This document shows, one piece after another, positions 33,777 to 43,735 of a stretch of DNA of 64,000 bases. The stretch spans positions 123,846 to 187,845 of the forward strand of contig JAKQOW010000036.1 of assembly GCA_029565065.1 (NCBI GenBank), written 5' to 3'. Each line of letters starts with the position of its first letter. Positions within the stretch are counted from its first letter, which is position 1. The position numbers were made by a program, and so were the translations under genes. The stretch is from Acidobacteriota bacterium. Lineage in GTDB: Bacteria > Acidobacteriota > JAAYUB01. The notes beneath the pieces are model-generated. The model saw only the letters and a program-made list of their open reading frames with translations. It did no database searches and was not told the DNA's origin.

Positions 33777-35063
33777 TCAGACCCAGCCTCTCAGTTTGCA
33801 GGCCTCGGCCACCCGCTGGATGGCGATCATGTACGCCGCATCCCGCATGTACAGGCTCTGGCCGCGGGCCAGCGCCGACACTTTCAGGTAGGCGTCGGTC
33901 ATCTTGGTGTCCAGCTTGGCCAGCACCTCGTCGCGGGTCCAGTAATTGTTCGTGTTGCTCTGCACCTGCTCGTAGTAGCTGCAGGTGACGCCGCCGGCGT
34001 TGGCCAGGAAATCGGGGATCATGAAAATGCCGCGTTCCCGGATGACCGCGTCGGCCTCCGGCGTGGTGGGCCCGTTGGCGCCCTCGGCGATGACCTTGAC
34101 CTGTTTGGAGACGCGCGGCACGTTCTCCTTGGTGATCTGGTGTTCCATCGCCGCCGGCACCAGCACGTCCACGTCCTGTTCCAGCCAGGCGTCGCCGGGC
34201 AGGACCTCGTAGCCCAGTTCGCCGGCGCGACCCTTGTCAATGCCGCCGAAGCGGTCGGTGATGTCCTGCAGCTCCGCGAGGCGGAATCCGTCCCGCTTGC
34301 GGAAGGCATACGCGCGGTTGTCGTTCTGGTCCCAGCACGACACGCAGACGGCCCGGCCGCCGTACTCCTCGAAGAGCCGGATGGCGTGTTGCGCCACGTT
34401 GCCGAAACCCTGGAACGAGGCGGTGGTGTTGGCGATCGCCAGACCCATCTCGGTGAGCGCCTCGCGGAGCACGTAGATCAGGGCGTAGCCCGTGGCTTCG
34501 GTGCGGCCCAGCGAACCGCCCATGTCCACCGGCTTGCCGGTGATGAAGCCCGGCAGCTTGCGGTTGTGGATGCGCTCGTACTCGTCGAGCATCCAGATCA
34601 TGTGCTGGGGGTTGGTCATGACGTCGGGCGCCGGCACGTCCTGCAGCGGCCCCACGTTGTATGCCACCTGCCGGACCCAGCCGCGGCAGATCTGCTCCTG
34701 CTCCCGCTGGGACAGGTTGTGCGGATCGCAGATCACGCCGCCCTTGCCGCCGCCCAGGGGGATGTCCACCACCGCGCATTTCCAGGTCATCCACATGGCC
34801 AGCGCGCGCACGGTGTCGATGGTCTCCTGCGGGTGGAAACGGATGCCGCCCTTGCACGGCCCGCGGGCGTCGTTGTGCTGCACCCGGAAGCCCTGGAACA
34901 CCTCGACGGTGCCGTCGTCCATGCGGATGGGGATGGTGAAATGGTACTCGCGGAGCGGGCGGCGGAGCAATTCGCGCGCGGCGCGGTCCAACCCGAGCTG
35001 TTCGGCCACGCCGTCGAATTGCCGCTGAGCCATTTCGTATGCGTTGAACGATGGTTCGGCCAT
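33777..35063 (-). CDS. Glu/Leu/Phe/Val-type dehydrogenase (glutamate dehydrogenase 3)
   Basis: 428 aa, a collinear paralogue of the enzyme at 25464-26750 with the same catalytic motifs ([60 protein letters not shown]). GAGGTG precedes the ATG. It differs from paralogue 1 mainly in the dinucleotide-binding half (for example DITDRFGGIDKGRAGELG), so cofactor preference or regulation may differ. It is first in an operon with the two PEP/pyruvate-domain proteins, which suggests that its activity is tied to whatever those proteins sense or phosphorylate. A TATAAT-like -10 lies at 35120-35115. Confidence 0.95.
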   Translation of the reverse strand: MAEPSFNAYEMAQRQFDGVAEQLGLDRAARELLRRPLREYHFTIPIRMDDGTVEVFQGFRVQHNDARGPCKGGIRFHPQETIDTVRALAMWMTWKCAVVDIPLGGGKGGVICDPHNLSQREQEQICRGWVRQVAYNVGPLQDVPAPDVMTNPQHMIWMLDEYERIHNRKLPGFITGKPVDMGGSLGRTEATGYALIYVLREALTEMGLAIANTTASFQGFGNVAQHAIRLFEEYGGRAVCVSCWDQNDNRAYAFRKRDGFRLAELQDITDRFGGIDKGRAGELGYEVLPGDAWLEQDVDVLVPAAMEHQITKENVPRVSKQVKVIAEGANGPTTPEADAVIRERGIFMIPDFLANAGGVTCSYYEQVQSNTNNYWTRDEVLAKLDTKMTDAYLKVSALARGQSLYMRDAAYMIAIQRVAEACKLRGWV

Positions 35064-35114
35064 GGTGACACCTCGCCTGGGGCAGGATGTGGGTCAAGGG
35101 ATCGTACGGATTCT

Positions 35115-35120
35115 ATTATA
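35115..35120 (-). promoter_or_regulatory. Candidate -10 element of the glutamate dehydrogenase 3 operon
   Basis: TATAAT on the minus strand, 52 bp before the ATG at 35063, in an AT-rich patch. The -35 region is poor (TTAATT at 17 bp), so an activator may be needed. Confidence 0.4.
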
Positions 35121-35202
35121 AGGTGAAACGATCGCCAAATTAAATCGATCCGGCGGGTCAAGAACCGGACGGCGGGTGAAGCGGCGGGCGGGGTCGGGGG
35201 AA

Positions 35203-35991
35203 TCAGGCCGCCGGGTCCGCCGGACGGCGGGCCTGCCGCCAGTAGGCCGCGGCGGCGCCCAAAAATAGCAGGATGGCGATGAACTGGGACGTTGACACGA
35301 AGCCCGGCAGGATCCAGCCGCGCAGATCGCCCCGCAGAAACTCCACGCTGAAGCGGAAGATCGAATAGAGGCCCAGGTAGATCAGAATGATCTGCCCGTC
35401 GAATCGCTTGCGGCGGTACAGCCAGAGGAGAAATCCGAAGATGAGCAGATTGCCCAGTGACTCGATGAGTTGGGTGGGGTACAGAGGCACGTTCAGATAG
35501 TCGGGTTCCACCATGCAGCCCGGGTCCGTGAAGGTCACGGCGATGGCGCCGCCGGCCGGCCGGCCGTGACAACAGCCGGCGGTGAAACAGCCCAGGCGCC
35601 CGAAGAAATGGCCCACGGCGATGCCCGGCGCGAACGCGTCGGCCACGCGCCAGCCGGGCAGGCGATGGCGGTGGAAGTACCAGGCCGACCATGCCAGGGC
35701 GGCGATCAGCCCGCCGTAGAAGACGCCCGCCGACCGCAGGAAATCCAGACTGAAAATGTTGGCGGGATTCTCGTAATAAAACGGGTCGGTGAAGACCATC
35801 AGCACTTTGGCCCCCACCAGGGCGACGAGCACCACCGCGAGGCCGAAGTCCCAGAAGATACGGCTGTCCATCTCCTCATACCGGGCGCCGAGGCGGGCAG
35901 CCACCCAGATCCCGGCCACGAAGGCGGCGGCGACCAGAAAGCCATACGGCGAGATGACAAAGGAGCCGATCCTGAAAAGCTCGGGCCACAT
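35203..35991 (-). CDS. lgt: Prolipoprotein diacylglyceryl transferase
   Basis: 262 aa, seven predicted transmembrane helices. The Lgt signature is GHFFGRLGCFTAGCCHGRPAGG, with the invariant Arg and Gly. The N-terminal SPYGFLVAAAF matches the motif carrying the essential His in E. coli (here Tyr-Gly context), and the C-terminal FRFSVEFLRGD is conserved. It transfers diacylglycerol from phosphatidylglycerol to the lipobox Cys of prolipoproteins in the inner membrane. It lies 60 bp downstream of the EF-G-like gene on the same strand and could be co-transcribed with it. Confidence 0.95.
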   Translation of the reverse strand: MWPELFRIGSFVISPYGFLVAAAFVAGIWVAARLGARYEEMDSRIFWDFGLAVVLVALVGAKVLMVFTDPFYYENPANIFSLDFLRSAGVFYGGLIAALAWSAWYFHRHRLPGWRVADAFAPGIAVGHFFGRLGCFTAGCCHGRPAGGAIAVTFTDPGCMVEPDYLNVPLYPTQLIESLGNLLIFGFLLWLYRRKRFDGQIILIYLGLYSIFRFSVEFLRGDLRGWILPGFVSTSQFIAILLFLGAAAAYWRQARRPADPAA

Positions 35992-36051
35992 GATGAGTCA
36001 CCCGTCACGGCGTGCCGGGTGGCTGCGGAGCCCCTCGGCGAACCGGCGGCG

Positions 36052-38145
<2,094 letters not shown>

Positions 38146-38202
38146 AGCCCGCCTCTCCTTTCGACATATTTCGGGGGAAAAACGCCCGCTGAGAAAGTCG
38201 AA

Positions 38203-38231
38203 ATTCTAGCACAGCGACCGGAAGGCGGCAA
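38203..38231 (-). promoter_or_regulatory. Sigma-70-type promoter of the EF-G2-like gene
   Basis: On the minus strand, TTGCCG (38231-38226) and TAGAAT (38208-38203) are 17 bp apart, about 60 bp before the ATG at 38145. Confidence 0.55.
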
Positions 38232-38273
38232 CAGGAAAGTGTGTGGCGTCGGCGCGGCTGTTGCCATTTTTTG

Positions 38274-38294
38274 TCAGCTCTGCTGACTTTTCTT
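38274..38294 (+). terminator. Short hairpin with T-rich tail upstream of the pilin gene
   Basis: GTCAGC (38274-38279), TCT loop, GCTGAC (38283-38288), then TTTTCTTGT. No plus-strand gene lies upstream in this interval. It may insulate the pilin gene from read-through or be part of its regulation. Confidence 0.35.
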
Positions 38295-38347
38295 GTCGCC
38301 GGTCACCCCGCTTCCACTCTGCAGAGCGTCGGGCGGGGTTTGGACAG

Positions 38348-38363
38348 TGGTACCTGATTTGCT
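38348..38363 (+). promoter_or_regulatory. Sigma-54 (-24/-12) promoter of the pilin gene
   Basis: TGGTACCTGATTTGCT matches the consensus TGGCACG-N4-TTGCW with correct spacing: GG at 38349-38350 and GC at 38361-38362. Transcription would start near 38374, leaving a very short leader that contains the AGGAG ribosome site. Pilin genes in many Proteobacteria are sigma-54 dependent. An activator of this class is encoded at 43736-45463. Confidence 0.75.
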
Positions 38364-38386
38364 AGAAATAAAGCAGGAGTCGCCAT

Positions 38387-38788
38387 ATGAACAAACGGGG
38401 TTTCTCCTTGTTGGAGTTGTTGATCGTCGTGGTGATCATCGGAATCCTGGTATTCATCGCCGTACCCTACCTGATCGAATCGAAACGAGCGGCCGAGTCC
38501 GTGGCCGCCCAGTCCACACTGCGCAACATCGCGGCTGCGGAGGTGGCGTACACCGCCAAGACCAGCCCACGCAGCTTCGCTCCACTGGCCACCCTCACCC
38601 AGATGAACCTGATCGACGGCCGATTCAGCAGCGGCAGCGCGACCTTCGACGGTTACGTCTTCAGCGGCGAAAGCACCACCACCTTCTTCACCGTGTATGC
38701 GCGGCCCCTGGTGACGGGCAGCCAGCCGACGTTCTATATCAACCACTCCTACGTCATCCATTACGAAAACCACGCACCGGTGAGATGA
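38387..38788 (+). CDS. pilA: Type IV pilin-like protein (major prepilin)
   Basis: 133 aa. The prepilin leader MNKRG is cut before FSLLELLIVVVIIGILVFIAVP, with Glu5 of the mature chain present, as required for pilus assembly. The short basic leader and the class III hydrophobic helix fit type IVa pilins. The globular part (about 95 residues) has no C-terminal Cys pair, so a disulfide D-region is absent, which is seen in acidobacterial and deltaproteobacterial PilA. AGGAG lies before the ATG. No pil assembly genes are in the window. The next gene is a GT-C glycosyltransferase that could glycosylate the pilin. Confidence 0.9.
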   Translation: MNKRGFSLLELLIVVVIIGILVFIAVPYLIESKRAAESVAAQSTLRNIAAAEVAYTAKTSPRSFAPLATLTQMNLIDGRFSSGSATFDGYVFSGESTTTFFTVYARPLVTGSQPTFYINHSYVIHYENHAPVR

Positions 38789-38863
38789 TCCGCCGCCAGT
38801 AAGGACTGGAAACGGCGCGGCAGTTGGGCTATCATCGCCTCACTCCTGCAAGGGGATAGCCGC

Positions 38864-40621
38864 ATGCGCCGTTCTCCGCCCGTCCGGCACCAGCTTGCGC
38901 TCCTGCTGGCCGCAGTGGCGCTGATCCAGGTACCGTTCGCGCTGTTGATGCCCTTCCACATCGATGACCGAGTGTACCTGGACGTCGCCCGAAACGTGGC
39001 CCGGGAGCCCTTCCTGCCGTTGCTGCAGCCCGCCATCTGGGAGGGGCAGCTCTGGTCGGACATGATGTCCCACTCCCATCCGCCGCTGGTTTGCTACTAC
39101 ATCTTCCTGCTGGACCGGCTGGGGGGGGCGGAGCCGGAGGCGGCCATCCACCTCGGTTTCATCGCCTTCGCCGTGCTGTTCGTCGCGGCCATGTACCGGT
39201 TTCTCGAGCTGCTGCGGCTGCCCCCGCTCGTGGGCAGCCTGATGGCGTTCTTCGCCCCGGTCGTGTTCATCTCCAGTCACACCATCATGATGGATGTGCC
39301 GACGCTGGCGCTGGGCCTGTGGGGGGTGGTCCTGGCCTGGGAAGGATTCGAGACGGGCCGTCCCGGCCGGCTGCTCGCCGCCGGCCTGTGCCTGGCCGCG
39401 GGGGTCTGGACGTCCTTCAGCGCCATGTTCTACCTGCTTCCGGCGGCCGGCTGCGGCCTGTTCGGCCGCCGCCCGCTCCGCCAGGTGCTCCTGGTGGCGC
39501 TGCCGCCGGTTCTGGCCATGGCCGGTTGGCTGACGCTGGTCCAGGTGATGACCCACCGGTTCGTGGTGCAGGACATGATCCGTTTTCTCGGCGAGTTCAG
39601 TGCGCGGCCGAGCTCCGACATGACGCGGCGCGTCCTGTACAACCTGCTGGTGGTGGGCGGCACCCTGGTGGTGCCGGCGGGCATCCTCGTCTGGCGGTTG
39701 CACCGCATCCGTGGCAAGCTGTACCTGTTGGCGGTCTGTCTGGTTGGACTGGTTGCCGCGGTCGCGCTGCCGGAGGCCGGATACTACCACCAGGCCGCCA
39801 TCGCCGTTCTGGCGGTCGCCGGCGCGGTCTTTCTGATCGAGGGAGGAGTTGAAGCCGCAGCGGCCGCCCGAGCGGCGGATCCACCGACCGCCGCACGGTG
39901 GTGGACAGTGGGCGCCTGGATCCTGTTTCTGGCCCTGGTCGCGGTGGTCGCCTTTCCGCACGGGGCGGCCCGCTATCAGCTCTGGCTCGTGCCGCCGCTC
40001 GTTGCCGCCTTCACCCTCGCCCTGAACGGGCGAGTCGACGCCGCCGGGGCCGGCGGCTCCCCCTGGCTGCGCCGGCCGAGTGTTGTCAACGCCATCATCG
40101 TCCTGCACGTCGCGGTGGCGTGCGCCGGCGCCCTGGCCGACCTGGAGCTGGCCCGGGGCTACCGGCAGGCCGTGCGTGACATCTTCGGCAAGTACCGCTC
40201 CGCGGACCACCGCATCTGGGTGGCCGGGGAGTGGCAACTGCGATACTACGCGCTGGCCGCCGGCGGACGAACCATTCTCCGCTACGACGGCCGGCCGGTC
40301 CCCGGCGACCTGCTCGTGAAACCGGTGCTCACCGCGCCCACGTGGGATACTCCGTACGAGTCGCCGGCGTACGGCTTTGAGCTGGAAACGCTGGAGGTGC
40401 GCAGCCGGTTTCCCGTGCGCATCCTGAACCGCGCCGCCCAGGCAGGTTTTTACAGCGACTACTGGGGGCTGCTGCCGCTCTGGGTGAGCGCCGCTGACAC
40501 GCCGCTCGAGGCCATCCGGCTGATCATGGTGCGGCAGACCGTGCCGTCCGATCCGGCCCGCGCGGCCCGGGAGAACCAGGGCATGCTGCGGCCGGATTGG
40601 TCCGGCGAACTGCCCCCCTGA
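38864..40621 (+). CDS. Polytopic GT-C (GT39-like) glycosyltransferase
   Basis: 585 aa with about ten transmembrane helices. The first luminal loop carries the acidic motif FHIDDRVYLDVA (residues 31-42), typical of the catalytic Asp of PMT/ArnT-type GT-C enzymes that use polyprenyl-phosphate sugars, followed by SHSHPPLVCYY in the conserved loop position. The C-terminal 170 residues form a soluble periplasmic domain. AAGGGG precedes the ATG. Its place 75 bp after the pilin gene suggests protein or envelope glycosylation, but the acceptor is unknown. Confidence 0.8.
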   Translation: MRRSPPVRHQLALLLAAVALIQVPFALLMPFHIDDRVYLDVARNVAREPFLPLLQPAIWEGQLWSDMMSHSHPPLVCYYIFLLDRLGGAEPEAAIHLGFIAFAVLFVAAMYRFLELLRLPPLVGSLMAFFAPVVFISSHTIMMDVPTLALGLWGVVLAWEGFETGRPGRLLAAGLCLAAGVWTSFSAMFYLLPAAGCGLFGRRPLRQVLLVALPPVLAMAGWLTLVQVMTHRFVVQDMIRFLGEFSARPSSDMTRRVLYNLLVVGGTLVVPAGILVWRLHRIRGKLYLLAVCLVGLVAAVALPEAGYYHQAAIAVLAVAGAVFLIEGGVEAAAAARAADPPTAARWWTVGAWILFLALVAVVAFPHGAARYQLWLVPPLVAAFTLALNGRVDAAGAGGSPWLRRPSVVNAIIVLHVAVACAGALADLELARGYRQAVRDIFGKYRSADHRIWVAGEWQLRYYALAAGGRTILRYDGRPVPGDLLVKPVLTAPTWDTPYESPAYGFELETLEVRSRFPVRILNRAAQAGFYSDYWGLLPLWVSAADTPLEAIRLIMVRQTVPSDPARAARENQGMLRPDWSGELPP

Positions 40622-40681
40622 GCCGCTCCGCGGCCGGACGCCCTCTCTGCCACATCACCCGGGTTGACGGATGGAGTTGCC

Positions 40682-40709
40682 GAAAAACGCGCGGCGCTGA
40701 AGCCGCGCC
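40682..40709 (-). terminator. Intrinsic terminator of the alr/HEAT/small-protein operon
   Basis: On the minus strand, GGCGCGGC-TTCAGC-GCCGCGCG is followed by TTTTTCG. It lies 5-33 bp after the stop of the 90-residue membrane protein and faces the convergent GT-C gene. Confidence 0.75.
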
Positions 40710-40714
40710 GTGAA

Positions 40715-40987
40715 TCAGTCGGTGAGGTTGAGGCGGACTTCCTCCTCCGGGTGCAGCCGGTTGTAACCCGCGATGCCCACCCAGGTCGCCACGAGCGTGG
40801 CGAAGGTGAGCACGTCTCGCCAGGTCAAATCATGCCAGACGGGGGTCAGCAGCGCCGGAATCAGGAGCGTGATGATCAGGTACACGGCCACCGCGGCGAT
40901 GAAGGCGAACGCCATCTGGGAGCGGGTCACCCCGAGGATCAGCGGCCGGCGGATGGGCGCGGGCACCGGAGGCTGTGGCGGGATCAT
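40715..40987 (-). CDS. Small two-helix membrane protein
   Basis: 90 aa. A Pro-rich N-terminus (MIPPQPPVPAPIRRP) is followed by hydrophobic segments at about 25-46 (MAFAFIAAVAVYLIITLLIPAL) and 57-75 (VLTFATLVATWVGIAGY). The start codon shares one base with the upstream HEAT-protein stop (TAATG), so translation is coupled. No family is recognised. It is probably a partner of the HEAT-repeat membrane protein. Confidence 0.65.
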   Translation of the reverse strand: MIPPQPPVPAPIRRPLILGVTRSQMAFAFIAAVAVYLIITLLIPALLTPVWHDLTWRDVLTFATLVATWVGIAGYNRLHPEEEVRLNLTD

Positions 40988-41787
40988 TATTTCGTCTCCG
41001 CCGGCCGGATCTGGAAGTCCTCCGATTCCGCAGGCTTGACCAGCCGGTCGCCGATCTTGACGTCCGCGTACACTTTGCGCGGCACGTTGACGGGGATGTC
41101 GGCGTCGCCCTGCCGGATCTTCACGAAAAAGTAGGTGTAGCCCGCCTCGATGTTCACTTCTTCAGCGGGGATCTGCTGCATGCTCTTGTTGTAACGGATT
41201 TTTTCCACGACCGGTCCGTCCACCGGCATCAGGTAGCGGAGCGAGAGCCAGGCCCGGAACCAGACGTAGCTGTCACGCTCCCGGCCCGCCAGCTCGTAGA
41301 GTGCCCGGAGGCTCTCCGGACTGTTGGCGCGCCCCAGGGTGGCGGCGGCGTCGTAGCGGACCTCGCGCACCGGGTCGCCGAGCAGGGGCTTCACCGCCGA
41401 CACATACTCGGGCTTCATCATGTACTTCAGGCCGCGCACCGCCCCCCAGCGCACCGAGGGTGATTCGTGCCGCAGCGCCTCGAGGATCACCGGCGCTCCC
41501 TTCCCGCCGCCGATGCGGCCCAGGAGGTAGAGTGCGTAATACTTGTCCTGGAGCTTGGTGGAATTCTGGTAGCGGCGGATGAGCGGCTCCTCGGCCTCCG
41601 CGCCCATCTGAATGATCTGGTCCGCGTAATCCGTGGCCACGGCCTCGCCTCGGTGCGCGACGAGCTTGTCGAAGATGCGGTCGAACGAGAAGTAGCGGAT
41701 GATGGGCTGGTTGAAGATCAGGAAAATCACCGCCGCGATGACAACCAGCGGCAGCAGGACGAATTTCAGAAAATACTTGAACGTCAT
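40987..41787 (-). CDS. Membrane-anchored HEAT-repeat protein
   Basis: 266 aa. An N-terminal transmembrane anchor (VLLPLVVIAAVIFLIF, residues 10-25) is followed by four to five HEAT-like helical repeats (about 50-190), such as APVILEALRHESPSVRWGAVRGLKYM and KPLLGDPVREVRYDAAATLG. A C-terminal beta-rich segment (about 210-260) looks like a small sandwich domain. HEAT arrays usually bind partner proteins. It sits between alr (51-bp gap upstream) and a small membrane protein that it overlaps by one base. Function unknown. Confidence 0.75.
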   Translation of the reverse strand: MTFKYFLKFVLLPLVVIAAVIFLIFNQPIIRYFSFDRIFDKLVAHRGEAVATDYADQIIQMGAEAEEPLIRRYQNSTKLQDKYYALYLLGRIGGGKGAPVILEALRHESPSVRWGAVRGLKYMMKPEYVSAVKPLLGDPVREVRYDAAATLGRANSPESLRALYELAGRERDSYVWFRAWLSLRYLMPVDGPVVEKIRYNKSMQQIPAEEVNIEAGYTYFFVKIRQGDADIPVNVPRKVYADVKIGDRLVKPAESEDFQIRPAETK

Positions 41788-41838
41788 GGCGCCCCTTGTC
41801 CGGGTCGGTTTGCCGCCGATTATAGCACGGCCGGGCCG

Positions 41839-42987
41839 CTACACAACCAGCCGGGGGATTTGCGCGCCGATGCGGCTGACGATCTCGTAGTTGATCGTGT
41901 GGCACAGGGCGGCCAGTTCGTCGGCGGTGATGCGGTTGTCACCCTGACTGCCCAGCAGGACGGTCTCGGATTCCACCGCTGCGTCGGGGATGTGGGTGAC
42001 ATCCACCATGGTCATGTTCATGCAGACGCGCCCCAGCACGGGCGCCCACCGGCCGCCGATCAGGACGTGCGCCTGATTCGACAAACCGCGGTCGTAGCCG
42101 TCGGCGTAACCCACCGGCAGCACCGCCAGCCGGATCGGCTGGGTGGTCCGGTGTGAGCAGCCGTATCCGACGTAGGCGTTGGCGGGGACGTCCTTGATCT
42201 GCGCCACCCGCGTCTTCCAGGTCAGCACCGGCCGGAGCACCGGCGGTTGCTGGTTCTGGAGGATGGCGGCGAGGTAGGTCTCCTTCGACGGCCACAACCC
42301 GTAACTGCTGATGCCCACGCGGACGAGATCGAAATGGGTGGCGGCGAACAGGATCGTCGCCGCTGAGCAGGCGGTGTGCCGCAGCCGGGGCGACACGCCG
42401 GCGGCTTCCAGGGCGGCAGCCATCCGCCGGAAGGCCGCGAGCTGAAGCAGGGCGAAGGAGTGGTCGGTGGTGTCCTCGATGTTGGCAAAATGCATCCCGA
42501 CGCCCTGGAGCTGCAGGTGGTCCGACCGGCGGACGGCCTCGATGAACGCAGGCAAGGCGTCTTCCATCACGCCCTGGCGGTGGACCCCGGTCTCCAGTTT
42601 GAGATGGAACGGGGACCGTCGGCCGCGGCGGGCGGACTCCGCCTGCAGCCGGTCGACGGATTCAAGGTTGTAGAGGACGGGCTCCGCGCCGAGCTCCACG
42701 ACGTCACCCAGCTGGTGCAGCGGCACGTACCCCAGGATGACGGTGGGGGTGCCGACGCCGCCGGCGCGCAGCGCGGCGACTTCCTCGACGCAGTTCACCC
42801 CAAGATAGTCGACGCCAGCTTCGGCGGCCAGCCGGGCGATGGGCAGCAGACCGTGGCCGTAGGCGTTCGCCTTGACCACGGCCATCAGCCGGCAACCGGG
42901 GGCCAACAGGCGCCGGAAGGTGTCCAGGTTGTGCCGGTAGGCGTCCCGGCTGATCTCGATGTGCTGGATGTAAGCTGTTGGCGTCAT
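41839..42987 (-). CDS. alr: Alanine racemase
   Basis: 382 aa from the ATG at 42987 (a TTG 15 bp further up is an alternative). The PLP-binding motif is MAVVKANAYGHG, with the Schiff-base Lys near residue 41. The second catalytic base Tyr lies in VGYGCSHRT, and the C-terminal domain has RVCMNMTMVDVTHI. It interconverts L- and D-alanine for peptidoglycan. The length is normal for the family (360-390). It is followed by the HEAT-repeat membrane protein and is divergent from a TPR gene. Confidence 0.96.
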   Translation of the reverse strand: MTPTAYIQHIEISRDAYRHNLDTFRRLLAPGCRLMAVVKANAYGHGLLPIARLAAEAGVDYLGVNCVEEVAALRAGGVGTPTVILGYVPLHQLGDVVELGAEPVLYNLESVDRLQAESARRGRRSPFHLKLETGVHRQGVMEDALPAFIEAVRRSDHLQLQGVGMHFANIEDTTDHSFALLQLAAFRRMAAALEAAGVSPRLRHTACSAATILFAATHFDLVRVGISSYGLWPSKETYLAAILQNQQPPVLRPVLTWKTRVAQIKDVPANAYVGYGCSHRTTQPIRLAVLPVGYADGYDRGLSNQAHVLIGGRWAPVLGRVCMNMTMVDVTHIPDAAVESETVLLGSQGDNRITADELAALCHTINYEIVSRIGAQIPRLVV

Positions 42988-43012
42988 GATGCGCGAACCC
43001 AAACCAGCGAAA

Positions 43013-43042
43013 TTGTAATCAATTCATCCTGATTTGTATATT
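43013..43042 (+). promoter_or_regulatory. Sigma-70-type promoter of the TPR/activator operon
   Basis: TTGTAA (43013-43018) and TATATT (43037-43042), 18 bp apart, 33 bp before the start at 43075. A second -10 reading, TAGAAT, lies at 43042-43047. Confidence 0.4.
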
Positions 43043-43074
43043 AGAATAAGCAGCCGATTCTTAAGCAGGAGCAT

Positions 43075-43722
43075 ATGATGGACAAAAAGGTGGTCATTTT
43101 CCTGGTGGTGGGACTGGTGGTGGGATTTGTGGCGGGCTATTTCACCCACCAACTGGCGAACCCGAATCCGGCAACGCCCGAGCCGGCGGCCGCCGGGGCG
43201 CAGCCGGCTGCGGGGACGGGGGCTTCCTCGCCGGAGGCTGACGCCCAGATGGCGGAGTTTCAGCAGCAGGTGCAGCAGCTCGAAGCGACCATCAAGAAAC
43301 AGCCGGACAACCTCGAGGCGCTCATCCAGTTGGGAAATATCTATTACGACACCAAGCAGTTCGACCAGGCGATCACCTGCTACGAGCGGGCGGTGAAGCT
43401 CGACGGGCGCAACCTGTCGGCGCGGGTGGACCTGGCCACCTCCCGGTACTACGTGGGGCAGCTGGAGCCCGCCGTCGCCGGCCTTCAGTCGGTCCTGAAG
43501 GAGGACCCCAATCATCCGCAGGCCCTCTACAACCTGGGGATCATCATGCTGCACGGCGCCAACGACCTCCAAGCGGCCCGGGACTACTGGTCGCGCCTCG
43601 TGGCGACGAACACCACCACCATCGATCTGGAGACGGTGAAACAGCGGCTGGCGGTCATCGACAACATGATCCGCCAGGGCGGCCCGGGCAATGCGGCACC
43701 GGGCACCGCGCCCAAGCAATGA
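43075..43722 (+). CDS. Membrane-anchored TPR protein
   Basis: 215 aa; AGGAG lies before tandem ATGs at 43075 and 43078. An N-terminal transmembrane anchor (VVIFLVVGLVVGFVAGYF, about 5-22) and a Pro/Ala linker lead to a Gln-rich helix and at least three TPR repeats (about 65-185): PDNLEALIQLGNIYYDTKQFDQAITCYERAVKLD, and so on. The layout recalls the C-terminal TPR region of CcmH/NrfG-type or YbgF-like periplasmic proteins. It is followed after 13 bp by the sigma-54 activator gene and is probably co-transcribed with it. Confidence 0.8.
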   Translation: MMDKKVVIFLVVGLVVGFVAGYFTHQLANPNPATPEPAAAGAQPAAGTGASSPEADAQMAEFQQQVQQLEATIKKQPDNLEALIQLGNIYYDTKQFDQAITCYERAVKLDGRNLSARVDLATSRYYVGQLEPAVAGLQSVLKEDPNHPQALYNLGIIMLHGANDLQAARDYWSRLVATNTTTIDLETVKQRLAVIDNMIRQGGPGNAAPGTAPKQ

Positions 43723-43735
43723 CCGACGGGCCGCC

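Noticed and set aside
31472-33988. 838-codon plus-strand open frame opposite protein B
   Set aside because: Low-complexity His/Val/Leu-rich translation. The minus strand encodes conserved PPDK-like motifs and has a ribosome site.
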